NCBI RefSeq assembly: GCF_000235605.1
Contig: NC_016584.1
Location: forward strand, 794,001 to 858,000
Direction: 5' to 3'
Length of the DNA stretch: 64,000 bases
Origin: Desulfosporosinus orientis DSM 765
Lineage (GTDB): Bacteria > Bacillota > Desulfitobacteriia > Desulfitobacteriales > Desulfitobacteriaceae
In this document: positions 40,127-49,468 of the stretch, in pieces
How the letters are laid out: each line of letters begins with the position of its first letter
How positions within the stretch are numbered: position 1 is the stretch's first letter
Notes under the pieces: model-generated
What the model was told of the DNA's origin: nothing
The model's input: only the letters and a program-made list of their open reading frames with translations
Database searches by the model: none
Made by a program: the position numbers and the translations under genes

Positions 40127-41545
40127 TTAAACGAGGAATGCAACCAAGCTATAAAGAAACGTGGTTATTCCGGCAGCAATCAAGGAAGGCTTTAGTTTGT
40201 ACCGAGCATAAATCATGACAGGTAAATCAAGGATGGCACAGAGTGTAATAGAGTTATCACTAAGAGGGGAAGCAAAAGCGCCGAATGTTCCACTGGCAAA
40301 GACAGCTCCGATGACGAGGCTAATATTGGTACCTGTTTGATGAGCAAGTGTTACCGCCAAAGGCATTAGTAACCCCCAGGTTCCCCAAGAGGAACCAATA
40401 AAATAAGCAATAAAGCTTCCCAAAACAAAGACAACAGGGGCAATAAAGGCTTGTGGAATTATGCCAACCAAACTTGACGAAATATAGGTAGAGAACCCCA
40501 AGTCCTCTGATACTGCCGATAAAGCCCAAACTAAACTAAGCATAAGTATTACTGAGACTAGTTCATTGCCTCCTTCAATAAAAGTAGAGATGATCTTAGA
40601 GATATTATATCCTTGTAAGAAAATCATTATCAGCGTTAAAAAGAAGGTAATAAACAATGCCTCAAGCATAACTTTTAGAGCATCTGCCCTTACGAAGGCT
40701 TCAAAAATAGTGTTTGTTCGTGAAGATCCATCCAACCAACTTAAATAGAGAGTCATGAGTAAAACCATGCTAAGGGAAAAGAGCAGATTCATGGGTTTAC
40801 TGGGGGCTTCTTTTTCATAAGCTTGCAGACATTTTTGTAATTCTTCTTCTTCTTTTTGGGCTTCTGATTTTTCTTCTAAACTTTCCTGCATAGTATTACG
40901 CATTTCTTTGAAAAAACTATAGTATATCCCTATCCCGATAATAACAAGAGAAAAGAAATTGAAAGGTATGCTTCTAATGTAAACACTGTAAGGTGATTCC
41001 TGAATTCCTACCTGCCGTAAGGCTGTTCCAATTAATGAAACCATATAACCCACAAAGGCGGTAGCGACAGGTATGATAGCTACAACTGGATTTGACGTTA
41101 CTTCGATCATAAAACCGATCTTTGGAATTGAAAGAGGCAATCTTCTTTTAAGCAACTTTACAATGGGTCCTATGGTTACAATTCTAAAATTAGGATTGTT
41201 AAAGGTTCCAATTGTTGAAAGCCATATAAGCAGCATTGCTGAACGTTTGGTTTTAACTTTTCGTCCCACCAGGTCGACTACGCCTTTGATTCCCCCGGCC
41301 ATTTTTGTTAAATTAATGAGACCTGCAAAAACATAGAGAAAGATAATAATCCGGATATTATTGGGTTTTACTAAATTGTCAATGAGGTAAGCGATTAGAG
41401 TTTCAATTCCCCCTAATAAATTAGGTTTTAAAAGATAACTTCCTAAGATCAGCCCGGCAAGTAAACCGGGTTTAACCTGTTTAGTCAGCAGTGCTATGGG
41501 AATGACAACGACAAAAGGTAATAACGAAATCCAGGAACTCTGCAT
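40127..41545 (-). CDS. NhaC-family Na+/H+ antiporter-like protein
   Basis: 472 residues with about 11-12 membrane segments. NhaC-type features: SLLPFVVVIPIALLTKQVKPG at the start, 'GTFNNPNFRIVTIGPI' (substrate-region loop), VILMLSLVWALSAVSEDLG and GSFIAYFIGSSWGTWGLLMPLA near the C-terminus. A basic/acidic hydrophilic loop (~225-255; SLEEKSEAQKEEEELQK) divides the two halves. ATG 41545 has AGAGGG in position; an open frame extends to 41578 without an SD. It may exchange Na+ or an organic ion for protons; ion specificity is inferred. Confidence 0.8.
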   Translation of the reverse strand: MQSSWISLLPFVVVIPIALLTKQVKPGLLAGLILGSYLLKPNLLGGIETLIAYLIDNLVKPNNIRIIIFLYVFAGLINLTKMAGGIKGVVDLVGRKVKTKRSAMLLIWLSTIGTFNNPNFRIVTIGPIVKLLKRRLPLSIPKIGFMIEVTSNPVVAIIPVATAFVGYMVSLIGTALRQVGIQESPYSVYIRSIPFNFFSLVIIGIGIYYSFFKEMRNTMQESLEEKSEAQKEEEELQKCLQAYEKEAPSKPMNLLFSLSMVLLMTLYLSWLDGSSRTNTIFEAFVRADALKVMLEALFITFFLTLIMIFLQGYNISKIISTFIEGGNELVSVILMLSLVWALSAVSEDLGFSTYISSSLVGIIPQAFIAPVVFVLGSFIAYFIGSSWGTWGLLMPLAVTLAHQTGTNISLVIGAVFASGTFGAFASPLSDNSITLCAILDLPVMIYARYKLKPSLIAAGITTFLYSLVAFLV

Positions 41546-41725
41546 AGATACCCTCTTTCCGTAAGCATTTGATGACAAATATCTTATATATTATCTCCAA
41601 ATTGGCAAATATATATTTACCTGTTTGTATTAACCATTTTAGAAGGATTCTTTTAAGTTGCATCGAATTGTAGAAAATAGGTAGTTATGATTTAACATTT
41701 TTAACATAGATGGGAGATAATTATT

Positions 41726-41911
41726 TTGGAAAAACCGCAAAGTAATCCAAGCCGTATGGTGGTTGTTGAAGATAAATATAGTGGTGAACGTTTTCTGGTC
41801 GATCTATTACGGGGAGAGACCTATGATAAAAATCAATTTACGAAAATCACTTATGAAGTTCCATTAAAGAAAGAGTTTTGGGATTTGCCCCGTTTAAATA
41901 AGTCAAGATAA
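41726..41911 (+). CDS. Hypothetical small protein, 61 residues
   Basis: MEKPQSNPSRMVVVEDKYSGERFLVDLLRGETYDK at the start, then a basic, Pro-containing tail. It is soluble and charged; no known family recognised. TTG start with GGGAG about 9 bases upstream. A strong palindromic terminator follows directly. A single short gene between two minus-strand genes, so the call rests on SD, codon pattern and terminator. Confidence 0.5.
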   Translation: MEKPQSNPSRMVVVEDKYSGERFLVDLLRGETYDKNQFTKITYEVPLKKEFWDLPRLNKSR

Positions 41912-41912
41912 T

Positions 41913-41945
41913 AAAGACACTTGTCAAATTTGACAAATGTCTTTT
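41913..41945. terminator. Bidirectional terminator, near-perfect palindrome
   Basis: AAAGACA-C-TTGTCAAA / TTTGACAA-A-TGTCTTTT. The arms meet with almost no loop, so in DNA it is a palindrome of 32 bases with one mismatch. It sits between convergent genes. Confidence 0.75.
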
Positions 41946-41968
41946 GTGGCCTTTGTGTCGCCTGGGCA

Positions 41969-42826
41969 TTAAATGATTTCGGCGACTTTTTGAATCGTTT
42001 GGGTATTTGCAGAAAAACTTTGTATTGCGGCGGTCATTTCTTGATTAGCTGCGGCTTGAGTAGCGGCGACATCATTTAATTCTTTGGTTTTTTCCATAAG
42101 ATGATTGATTTTGTAATTAATAGAGGATATGAGCTTTTTGGTATCATTAACAGAATTAGCGCTGTTTTCAGCCATTTTGCGAATTTCATCGGCTACAACC
42201 GCAAAGCCTCTGCCGAATTCTCCGGCTCGGGCTGCTTCAATGGCAGCATTGAGTCCTAAAAGCCGAGAATTTGTTGCTACATTATTCACAAAATCCAGGA
42301 TGTCATTCGTTTTCTCTATTAAACTCAAAATATCATGAGTTTCATTTAATACCTCAGAAACATTATTGGATAACAATACTGCTGAGGATGCTAAATCTTC
42401 TGTTGTCGCAGAAAGCTGTTCAGCTGAAGATGTGATATTCTCAGTTATCTCTTGTAGAGCAGTTTGACCTTTCAAGCTAAGGGCTAAAGTTAACGTTCCG
42501 ATAATCCCTTCGGAGGAGTCTCTGATAGGTACGGTCGAAGACTTAAAGGCCACTCCATATTGTTCTTTGGGTATAATGCCTGTTTTATTAGCGCCTGTTT
42601 TTAAAGCGATGGGTATATGTCCCTTTGCAGGAATGGGGCTCCCGATTAAATCCGATTCTTTGACAACTGCTTCTGAGCCCATAAAATAATGACGGAATTT
42701 TTTAGTGTCCGTAACGATGACCGTGTTTTCGATTGGAATAACTTTATGGAACAACAAGGCCATTTTTCCGATCATATCAAAGTATTTATCCTCGCTTAGG
42801 GAATCATTTTCTAGGGGTTTCTCCAT
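41969..42826 (-). CDS. Soluble methyl-accepting chemotaxis-type protein
   Basis: 285 residues without any membrane segment. An N-terminal sensor region (~1-125; '[26 protein letters not shown]', '[29 protein letters not shown]...[10 protein letters not shown]') has the look of a small cytosolic PAS-like ligand domain. It is followed by an MCP signalling hairpin with the tip [38 protein letters not shown] 42826 with AGAGG upstream is the best start. It should sense a cytoplasmic signal and feed into CheA. The paired helix after the tip is complete, in contrast to the fragment at 23191. Confidence 0.85.
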   Translation of the reverse strand: MEKPLENDSLSEDKYFDMIGKMALLFHKVIPIENTVIVTDTKKFRHYFMGSEAVVKESDLIGSPIPAKGHIPIALKTGANKTGIIPKEQYGVAFKSSTVPIRDSSEGIIGTLTLALSLKGQTALQEITENITSSAEQLSATTEDLASSAVLLSNNVSEVLNETHDILSLIEKTNDILDFVNNVATNSRLLGLNAAIEAARAGEFGRGFAVVADEIRKMAENSANSVNDTKKLISSINYKINHLMEKTKELNDVAATQAAANQEMTAAIQSFSANTQTIQKVAEII

Positions 42827-42921
42827 TGAAAACGCCTCTTTCAAGTTGATTAGTTAGTTAAAAGCAAGCGCCCACTTAATTTTAGTTAGTTTAATTTGTG
42901 AGCGCTTACCTTCGAGGGGGC

Positions 42922-43611
42922 TTATCCGTGTATATCGGTATTAGCAGGAGGCGCTCCCGCTAGTTTTGCTAATAGTTGGCCTATGCCATAAATTCCTACA
43001 ATGAATATTGATCCTACTACCAGTTCAATTCCAATCCACTGAAATACATTTACTGTTGGCACAGTAGCGGCTATCGCTTTTTCCGTCGCTTCCTTCATAG
43101 CGGCTATTGCTTCAGGATTATCGCCTGCTGCAGCAACTGCATTAGCGTAACCGGCTACCGTATGGGCTGCAATAGCAGCAGTGGTATAACCGCCGGATAC
43201 CGCACCGGCTATGGTAAAGCACATAAAGGCGTAGTTATTAAATACCCAAGGAATAATGTCTTTTAAAAATACAATTAGAGCAACGAATAATGCAATGTAG
43301 ATTAATTTGGCAATAAACATAGCTTCCGCAGTATGGGGCTCTGTTACTTTTGTCATATCTCCGCCTAACATTGGGACGATGACACCCATCCAATAAGTAA
43401 TCAGAACAAGGTTAAGCAGCCCAAAGGCACTGCCAATTAAAATAGCAGGGGCTTCCTTAATGTTCATATGTGACATAAAATAAAAAATCATAATTAAAAA
43501 TGCGGGCCAGGCTGCTAAGTGTCGAGGCTCTAAAATTAATTCTGCTGCCATAATAAGTACAAGTAATAAAGCTAGAAAGATAATGTTCAATTTGTTGAGG
43601 GGATTAACCAT
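42922..43611 (-). CDS. Unknown integral membrane protein, 229 residues
   Basis: Not recognised with confidence. Six or so membrane helices: IIFLALLLVLIMAAELI, WPAFLIMIFYFMSHM, APAILIGSAFGLLNLVLI, LIYIALFVALIVFL, YAFMCFTIAGAVSGG and IGIELVVGSIFIVGIYGIG. A soluble insert of about 50 residues (~150-190) is Ala-rich (AAIAAHTVAGYANAVAAAGDNPEAIAAMKEATEKAIAAT). AAGGAGG precedes the ATG. It may be a small transporter or channel; it resembles DUF1097-like proteins in layout only. 95 bp upstream (on its strand) of the soluble chemoreceptor gene, with which it may be coexpressed. Confidence 0.6.
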   Translation of the reverse strand: MVNPLNKLNIIFLALLLVLIMAAELILEPRHLAAWPAFLIMIFYFMSHMNIKEAPAILIGSAFGLLNLVLITYWMGVIVPMLGGDMTKVTEPHTAEAMFIAKLIYIALFVALIVFLKDIIPWVFNNYAFMCFTIAGAVSGGYTTAAIAAHTVAGYANAVAAAGDNPEAIAAMKEATEKAIAATVPTVNVFQWIGIELVVGSIFIVGIYGIGQLLAKLAGAPPANTDIHG

Positions 43612-43897
43612 TTACTCATCCTCCTTAATATTTAGTATAGGATTAAGAATTTAGATGCCTCCTTTCTTCTGCCGGTATACACCCACTAGGGTTGAAAATG
43701 GGTGAATGTGGATAACAATTATGCAACTTCAATGCCAAAATTAAATTAATTTTTAAAATTCAAAATATTCAAGCATGCAAAGCCTCTATTTGCCTCATTC
43801 CAAAAGGCATTCAGGTCCAAGACATTGAAGAATTTGAGTAATAGAAACGAAATTAGCTTATTATCATCCAAAGTTTAGTAAATGAAACAGGATTTAG

Positions 43898-43915
43898 TGT
43901 ATAGTAAATATACAT
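43898..43915 (+). promoter_or_regulatory. Candidate upstream activating site for the sigma-54 activator
   Basis: TGTATAGTAAATATACAT: GTATA / TATAC inverted arms around AGTAAA-type spacer, about 83 bp before the -24 element at 43998. It shares TGTAT-N-GTAA-N-TATAC with the site at 46325. Confidence 0.5.
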
Positions 43916-43995
43916 ACTGTATACAAATCATACATTGGAGATAGCCAGAAATTTAAAAATTCTCTTTAGGTGTCGATGAATAAATGGGAAGTTCT

Positions 43996-44012
43996 TTGGC
44001 ACGAGAATTGCA
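43996..44012 (+). promoter_or_regulatory. Sigma-54 promoter (-24/-12) of the SucCD-like operon
   Basis: TTGGCAC-GAGAA-TTGCA: perfect match to the consensus TTGGCAC-N5-TTGCA, with GG and GC 10 bases apart. About 157 bp before the gene start. Confidence 0.92.
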
Positions 44013-44168
44013 AATATTATTTAGAAATATAATTTGAGTAAATAAAAGTTTTAGAAACGTTCAGAGATTAATAATAGTATAAATGCAATTTGTTAAGATT
44101 CCACAGCTATATGTAAAGTAAACACTAAGAGATTTGGAAAGGACATTTAGAAGGGAGAGATCTGGAAA

Positions 44169-45281
44169 GTGAAAATGTTCGAATATATGGGAAAGGAATT
44201 GTTTTCGAGGTTTGGTCTGAGGGTACCCAAAGGAGGAATGGTCAGTAATCCTGATCAAGCCGCTCAACAGGCAGAAGAAATCGGTTTTCCAGTTGTCATC
44301 AAATCCCAAGTTCTATCAGGGAAGAGAGGGAAAGCCGGAGGGATAAAGTTCGCGGATAATCCCGAGCAAGTTAGAATTGCCGCACGAGATATCATGGGAA
44401 TGTCCATACAGGGGCATTTTGTAGAAAAATTGCTTGTGGAAGAAAAATTGAACATTGATAAAGAGCTTTATTTAGCTATTACCATAGACCTGGCAACCAA
44501 AACGCCTGTGATCATTGCTTCTGCTCATGGTGGGATGGATATTGAAGAGGTTGCCGAAGAGTTTATTTTCACGGAGATCATTGATGTGGAATTAGGCATG
44601 CAAAGCTTTATTGCCAGTGATATTGTGAGAAGACTGGGGGTAAGGCTTAATACGCCTATTGGTAAAGAACTTGTCAGAGTGATTATGACATTATATAAGA
44701 TCTTTAAGGACGTTGATGCTGAGTTGGTAGAGATAAATCCTTTAGTCATCAGCGGTGAGAAGATCATTGCAGCAGATTCTAAGGTGACTATTGATGATGC
44801 TGCACTTTATCGGCAAAAAAACTTGCCTAGGGCGGAAAATCGCACCGCTGCTGAAAAAACGGCTCATGATTTAGGGCTTTCTTTTGTTGAATTAGATGGT
44901 GATATTGGAGTTATGGCAAATGGAGCTGGTATCACTATGGGTACTTTGGATACTATCAGCTATTATGGCGGAAAACCTGCCAATTTTCTGGATGCAGGCG
45001 GGGGGACCGGCGAAGAGGGTACTGCAAAAGCCATAGAGCTCATACTATCCAGAAATCCTAAAACCATTGTTATAAATATCTTTGGCGGAATCACTCGTTG
45101 TGATGATGTTGCAAGAGCTTTGGCAAAGGTAAAAGAGACTGTGGGTATTCCAGTTCCTGTTGTCATACGCTTGGTGGGGACTAACCAAGAGGCAGGCAGA
45201 GCAATTCTTAAGGAAGCCGGAATTGAAGCTTATGATTTCATGCAGGATGCCATTAAGAAAGCTGTGGAGCTGGCACAGTAA
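44169..45281 (+). CDS. ADP-forming acyl/succinyl-CoA synthetase beta subunit-like (SucC family)
   Basis: 370 residues: an N-terminal ATP-grasp domain (MFEYMGKELFSRFGLRVPKGG, FPVVIKSQVLSGKRGKAGGIK) with the metal-binding 'VEINPLVIS' segment and a C-terminal CoA-ligase domain (GGGTGEEGTAKAIELIL, INIFGGITRCDDVARAL). Somewhat shorter than E. coli SucC (388) and with the loop sequence that sets CoA specificity differing, so an acyl group other than succinyl is possible. The alpha subunit follows 76 bp later. The pair is under a sigma-54 promoter rather than in a TCA-cycle operon; it likely makes ATP from an acyl-CoA or activates an acid for the beta-oxidation route next door. Confidence 0.85.
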   Translation: MKMFEYMGKELFSRFGLRVPKGGMVSNPDQAAQQAEEIGFPVVIKSQVLSGKRGKAGGIKFADNPEQVRIAARDIMGMSIQGHFVEKLLVEEKLNIDKELYLAITIDLATKTPVIIASAHGGMDIEEVAEEFIFTEIIDVELGMQSFIASDIVRRLGVRLNTPIGKELVRVIMTLYKIFKDVDAELVEINPLVISGEKIIAADSKVTIDDAALYRQKNLPRAENRTAAEKTAHDLGLSFVELDGDIGVMANGAGITMGTLDTISYYGGKPANFLDAGGGTGEEGTAKAIELILSRNPKTIVINIFGGITRCDDVARALAKVKETVGIPVPVVIRLVGTNQEAGRAILKEAGIEAYDFMQDAIKKAVELAQ

Positions 45282-45357
45282 GGGATTTGAATAGAAAGAT
45301 GAAGTTTTGCCTTAGTGGGATGGGTATCGGAGAGCATATAGGACGGGGGAGATTGCT

Positions 45358-46227
45358 TTGTCTATATTGATTGATGAAACTACGCATGTCTTAGTTCAAG
45401 GAGTATCAGGAAAACAGGGGTTTTTTCATGCCAAGGAGATGTTGGCTTATGGTACAAAAGTGATTGCCGGTACTTCACCGGGTAAAGGCGGGACCGTGAT
45501 AGGAGGGATACCGGTATATGATAGTGTTCGCGCTGCATGTGACAATCATCGGATTGATGCGTCCGTCATCTTTGTTCCGGCATCGTTGGCCAAAGATGCC
45601 GCATTGGAAGCTTTGGAAGCCGGGGTTAAAGTGGTAGTAGTGGTAACAGAACATATTCCTGTTCATGATGAAATGGCTATCATTTCTTATGCAAAGAGAG
45701 TTAATTCGGTGGTCATTGGACCCAATACCTTTGGCATTGTCTCCTCGGGCAAATGTAAAATTGGTATTCCTCCCAATCAATTTTTCATTCCGGGTCCAGT
45801 GGGTGTTGTGGCTCGCTCGGGTACTCTGACTTACGAAATTGTAGGGAATCTCACTGCCCGGAATATTGGGCAGACAACGGTGGTGGGCATGGGTGGTGAC
45901 CGCATCGTCGGTCTGACTTTTGTTGATGTCCTCAAAAAATTTGAGCAAGACCCGGAAACCCGAGCCGTTGTGTTAATTGGAGAAATCGGTGGCAATGCTG
46001 AGGAAGAAGCCTCAAATTATATTACTGAGATGACCAAACCTGTTGTCGCCTATATTGCTGGGAAGAGCGCCCCTCAGGGCAAGCAAATGGGGCATGCTGG
46101 GGCTATCATTGAACGAGGTAAGGGAACTTATGAGGGTAAAGTAAAGGCTCTCACTGCTGCAGGGGCTAAAGTTGTCGAACTGCCCTTTGAAGTACCGGAG
46201 GTCATCAAGGATTTACTTGCCTTGTAA
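45358..46227 (+). CDS. ADP-forming acyl/succinyl-CoA synthetase alpha subunit-like (SucD family)
   Basis: 289 residues, the normal SucD length. CoA-binding domain [22 protein letters not shown] with Rossmann motif, [35 protein letters not shown] and the phosphohistidine loop QMGHAGAII with the active His near residue 245. It phosphorylates through His and passes the phosphate to ADP in the ATP-grasp beta subunit encoded just upstream. TTG 45358 starts the family N-terminus [14 protein letters not shown]. Ends before a strong terminator. Confidence 0.87.
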   Translation: MSILIDETTHVLVQGVSGKQGFFHAKEMLAYGTKVIAGTSPGKGGTVIGGIPVYDSVRAACDNHRIDASVIFVPASLAKDAALEALEAGVKVVVVVTEHIPVHDEMAIISYAKRVNSVVIGPNTFGIVSSGKCKIGIPPNQFFIPGPVGVVARSGTLTYEIVGNLTARNIGQTTVVGMGGDRIVGLTFVDVLKKFEQDPETRAVVLIGEIGGNAEEEASNYITEMTKPVVAYIAGKSAPQGKQMGHAGAIIERGKGTYEGKVKALTAAGAKVVELPFEVPEVIKDLLAL

Positions 46228-46252
46228 TTTGAATCAGGGTTATCTTAATGAG

Positions 46253-46282
46253 ACCACCTGCTTTTGAAGCAGGTGGTTTTTC
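46253..46282 (+). terminator. Intrinsic terminator after the SucCD-like operon
   Basis: ACCACCTGC / TTTTGAA / GCAGGTGGT, perfect 9-bp stem, then TTTTTC. Confidence 0.92.
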
Positions 46283-46324
46283 AGTATGACTATGTCGACT
46301 AAGCTGAAGAGATCCTTCGGAAAA

Positions 46325-46340
46325 TGTATGGTAACTATAC
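46325..46340 (+). promoter_or_regulatory. Candidate upstream activating site, ACAD unit
   Basis: TGTATGGTAACTATAC, 14 of 16 positions equal to TGTATAGTAAATATAC at 43898. It lies 168 bp before the -24 element at 46508. The rest of 46341-46500 holds no recognised element. Confidence 0.45.
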
Positions 46341-46505
46341 TGGAAAACAAGGAATAAATTTATGATCTGTTTCAATTCCATACAGGTTTGAGCTTGTTAT
46401 TTGGAATTAAAGTAGTTGTTCGTCCATGCATAAAAGCTTATAAACTTTAGATTCTATCAGAGTTGAAAGATCCTAATAAACATTCGTTGCAGAGTTTTTT
46501 TACAG

Positions 46506-46522
46506 TTGGCATGGTTTTTGTA
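46506..46522 (+). promoter_or_regulatory. Sigma-54 promoter, acyl-CoA dehydrogenase unit
   Basis: TTGGCAT-GGTTT-TTGTA. GG and GT are 10 bases apart; the -12 element has GT in place of GC, so it is weaker than that at 43996. About 131 bp before the TTG start. Confidence 0.6.
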
Positions 46523-46652
46523 ATAGAGAGTAAGCAACTTATTTGCAGAAATTTAAGTAAATAGGCAAATTTAAGAATCTGACTGAGTGAGGTGAGCATT
46601 AGCTAAATTACGGATCTAATAATTAAGAATAATGAGAGAAGGACGTGTTTTT

Positions 46653-48464
46653 TTGGCAAGCAAATATATTTACAGCAATCGTGATAACAAGTTTATTATT
46701 AAAGAATGGTTAGATGGAAGAAAAATCCTCAATTTAAAGCGTTTCAGGGATTATCTGAGTATTGATGACGTTGATTCAATCCTTGATGAAGCACTGAAAA
46801 TGAGCAGAGATGTTGTAGCTCCTACTAACGACGATGGTGATACAATTGGAGCCAAATTTGTTGATGGAAAAGTCATTGTTCCGCCTTCTTTCCATAAAGC
46901 ATGGAAGTTTGTTGAAGAAAACGGCTGGGGCGGAAGCAACAAGGACGTAGATGGGGAAGGAACTTTGCCTGAAATTCTCAGTGAATCTGTTCGTGAATTT
47001 ATGATTGCAGCAAATCCCTCAATAACACCTTACTGGGGTTTAGCGGGCGGCATTGCATCTGTAATTAAAGCATTTGGCTCTAAAGAACAAGTGGAGCTCT
47101 ATACTTCTAATATGTTTGCAGGTGTCTGGGGAGGCACAATGTGCTTAACAGAACCTGGAGGTGGTTCGGATGTTGGGGATATGACATCAAAAGCATATCC
47201 AACGGATAATCCGCATTTATTTAAAATAAAAGGAACAAAATGCTTTATTACAGGTGGGGATCATAATCTGACTGAAAACATTATCCACCTGGTATTGGCT
47301 CGAATCGATGGCGCGGCTACTGGAACCAAAGGTCTATCCTTATTTATTGTTCCTAAAATCTGGGTCAATGACGATGGAAGTCTTGGAGACTCCAATGATG
47401 TAACAACCGTCGGAATTGAACACAAAATGGGTCTTAAGGGTTCTTCCACTGCAGTACTCAGTTTTGGCGATGATGATAAGTGCTTTGGTTGGTTGTTGGG
47501 CAATCCTCCTAATGAAAAAGGTTATGGCGAGGGTATGGCGCAAATGTTCAAAATGATCAATGGGTCCAGAATGGATACCGGTCATAGTGCCTTAGGGGTA
47601 GCAACTGTAGCCTATAACAATTCCGTTAGTTATGCCAAAGAGCGGATTCAGGGACGTCCAATCACGGACCCGAGAGGGAAGAGAGTACCCATTATTCAAC
47701 ACGAAGATGTTCGCCGCATGCTCCTTACTCAAAAGGCAACCTTAGATGCTATGAGAGCTATGATCTTTCAAGGATACTATTATTTGGACCTGATTGATTT
47801 CGGAGGGGAGCCTGAAGATGTAAAACAAGCTAAACGCTTCATTGAAGTAATTACGCCATTAGTGAAAGCCTATTGCTCTGACCAAGGTTGGCTTATGGTT
47901 ACGGAAGCAATTCAAGTCTTTGCCGGTTACGGCTTTACAGAAGAGTATCCCGTTGCTAAGTGTGCCAGAGATATCAAAATCTACTCGATTTGGGAAGGCA
48001 CTAACTTTATTCAATCTATGGATCTTGTCGGCCGTAAATGGAATCTTGATAATGGCAATATCTTTAAAGAGTTTTTACAAGCCATTGGTGCATTCCTGGA
48101 AGTCAATAAAGAAAATACCGAATTTGCTGCTGAATTTGCATTGCTTGGGGAAGCCTTAGAGTCTTATATAGGCATGTTGAAGACAGTACTGGGCTACTTT
48201 AAAAGTGATATCAGAATGGTACCTTTGTACAGCTCGAGAATTCTGCGGATCACAGCTGAATTATATGCCGCTTACTTGTTGATGCAGCAGGCTTTAATCT
48301 GCAGTGCAAAAATTAATGAAGGGACAAAGGACGTATTCTTTTCCGGCAAAATTCAAACCGCTAAATTTTATGTGCATAATATTTTACCGGATGTTATGGC
48401 TACTGTCCGAGTTATTAAAGATGCTGACATGTCAGCCATTGACATGCCGGAAGATGCTTTTTAA
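46653..48464 (+). CDS. Acyl-CoA dehydrogenase, ~604-residue type (copy 1)
   Basis: 604 residues. FNIIKEWLDG-like start (NKFIIKEWLDGRKIL), substrate/FAD loop MCLTEPGGGSDVGDMTSKAY, IKGTKCFITGGDHNL and catalytic-base segment IYSIWEGTNFIQSMDL (Glu). The C-terminal ~130 residues carry the extra ACAD-C helical domain. Close paralogue of the protein at 57778. Oxidises an acyl-CoA to enoyl-CoA, passing electrons to an electron-transfer flavoprotein not in the window. TTG 46653 is chosen because AAGGA lies 9 bases upstream and it matches the other copy; ATG 46632 lacks an SD. Confidence 0.9.
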   Translation: MASKYIYSNRDNKFIIKEWLDGRKILNLKRFRDYLSIDDVDSILDEALKMSRDVVAPTNDDGDTIGAKFVDGKVIVPPSFHKAWKFVEENGWGGSNKDVDGEGTLPEILSESVREFMIAANPSITPYWGLAGGIASVIKAFGSKEQVELYTSNMFAGVWGGTMCLTEPGGGSDVGDMTSKAYPTDNPHLFKIKGTKCFITGGDHNLTENIIHLVLARIDGAATGTKGLSLFIVPKIWVNDDGSLGDSNDVTTVGIEHKMGLKGSSTAVLSFGDDDKCFGWLLGNPPNEKGYGEGMAQMFKMINGSRMDTGHSALGVATVAYNNSVSYAKERIQGRPITDPRGKRVPIIQHEDVRRMLLTQKATLDAMRAMIFQGYYYLDLIDFGGEPEDVKQAKRFIEVITPLVKAYCSDQGWLMVTEAIQVFAGYGFTEEYPVAKCARDIKIYSIWEGTNFIQSMDLVGRKWNLDNGNIFKEFLQAIGAFLEVNKENTEFAAEFALLGEALESYIGMLKTVLGYFKSDIRMVPLYSSRILRITAELYAAYLLMQQALICSAKINEGTKDVFFSGKIQTAKFYVHNILPDVMATVRVIKDADMSAIDMPEDAF

Positions 48465-48559
48465 GGGTTAAGTTGAACTGTTATTAGGCGATGGCCTATG
48501 CAGTGATGTGTAAAATGTAAAAATTATCTGAGTGACAGAGGATTGAGTGGGTTGGAAAA

Positions 48560-49453
48560 ATGAGGAAAGAAATGCTTATTGAGCTGCTGCCAAAACTTTT
48601 CTTTGTACCCGGAGAGCATAAAGGACGATTCCCTTACAGTAACGGTTTATTGATTAATTCGGAATTGAGAGTCCTTGTCGATGCTGGGTTTGGTCAAAGC
48701 CGCCGGGAAGAAATACTGAAAACCGGTGATGTGGATGTCATTATTAATACACACTTTCATTTGGACCATGCCTTTGGAAATAAGTTTTTTCCAAAAGCAA
48801 AGGTTTGGGCCCATCATCTTGATGCACCGGCTCTGCGCAGTCCTGAGGAGTTTTTTAATTACACAGGCATTAAACATGCTCCTGAATTTCCTGAGGGCTA
48901 TCCCTTTCCGCGAGGCATGCAGGGGCGAGCGGTGGAGAGAGAGCTTGTGGATGGGGAAATTTTGGATTTTGGAGATGTAGCATTTCAAGTCATTCATACC
49001 CCCGGTCATACCCCTGGGCACATCTCTCTTTTTGAAACAAGGACAGGTATTTTGTTTTCAGGAGATATTGATCTGTCCCCCTTTGGTCCTTTTTATGGAA
49101 ACTCAAGTTCGAGTTTGGAGGAGTTTCACAGCTCTATCAGGCGGTTGATAGAGTTAAAGCCCAAAGTAATAGTTTCCAGTCATTCCGAGATCATTTCAGA
49201 CAATATCCCCGAAAGACTTCAAGAATACAAAGAGATAATGGATTTCAGAGATGAGAAGATTATACAAAACATACGAACACCTATGATGAAAGAAGAATTA
49301 TTGAAAAAAAACATTATCTATGATCACTATCCCGAACCTCAAAACCTATACCGGCATTTTGAAGAGGTCATGATTGGAAAACACCTGGGTCGTTTAGTAA
49401 AACAGGGCAAGGTTGTGATAATGCCAAATCAAAAGTATAAGGCTTTTGCCTGA
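48560..49453 (+). CDS. Metallo-beta-lactamase-fold hydrolase
   Basis: 297 residues. Metal ligands: NTHFHLDHAFG (H-x-H-x-D-H), TPGHTPGHISLF and FSGDIDLSPFG (bridging Asp), then SSHSEII (last His). The C-terminal ~90 residues are helical, as in the branch that includes thioesterase-like and alkylsulfatase-like hydrolases. In this beta-oxidation cluster an acyl-CoA or lactone hydrolase is plausible, but the fold alone does not tell. 95 bp after the dehydrogenase and 15 bp before the nitroreductase. Confidence 0.83.
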   Translation: MRKEMLIELLPKLFFVPGEHKGRFPYSNGLLINSELRVLVDAGFGQSRREEILKTGDVDVIINTHFHLDHAFGNKFFPKAKVWAHHLDAPALRSPEEFFNYTGIKHAPEFPEGYPFPRGMQGRAVERELVDGEILDFGDVAFQVIHTPGHTPGHISLFETRTGILFSGDIDLSPFGPFYGNSSSSLEEFHSSIRRLIELKPKVIVSSHSEIISDNIPERLQEYKEIMDFRDEKIIQNIRTPMMKEELLKKNIIYDHYPEPQNLYRHFEEVMIGKHLGRLVKQGKVVIMPNQKYKAFA

Positions 49454-49468
49454 AAGGTGGTTAGTCGA

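Larger units (their letters stand above)
43612..44168. other. 557-bp divergent intergenic region
   Basis: Between the unknown membrane protein (minus) and the SucC-like gene (plus). It holds the sigma-54 promoter and its candidate upstream site, listed separately. The stretch 43640-43890 has no recognisable gene; no further structure is evident there beyond A/T-rich sequence. Confidence 0.6.

Noticed and set aside
45475-45948. 157-codon minus-strand open frame inside the SucD-like gene
   Set aside because: Antisense to conserved SucD motifs, rich in His and Asn, no SD.
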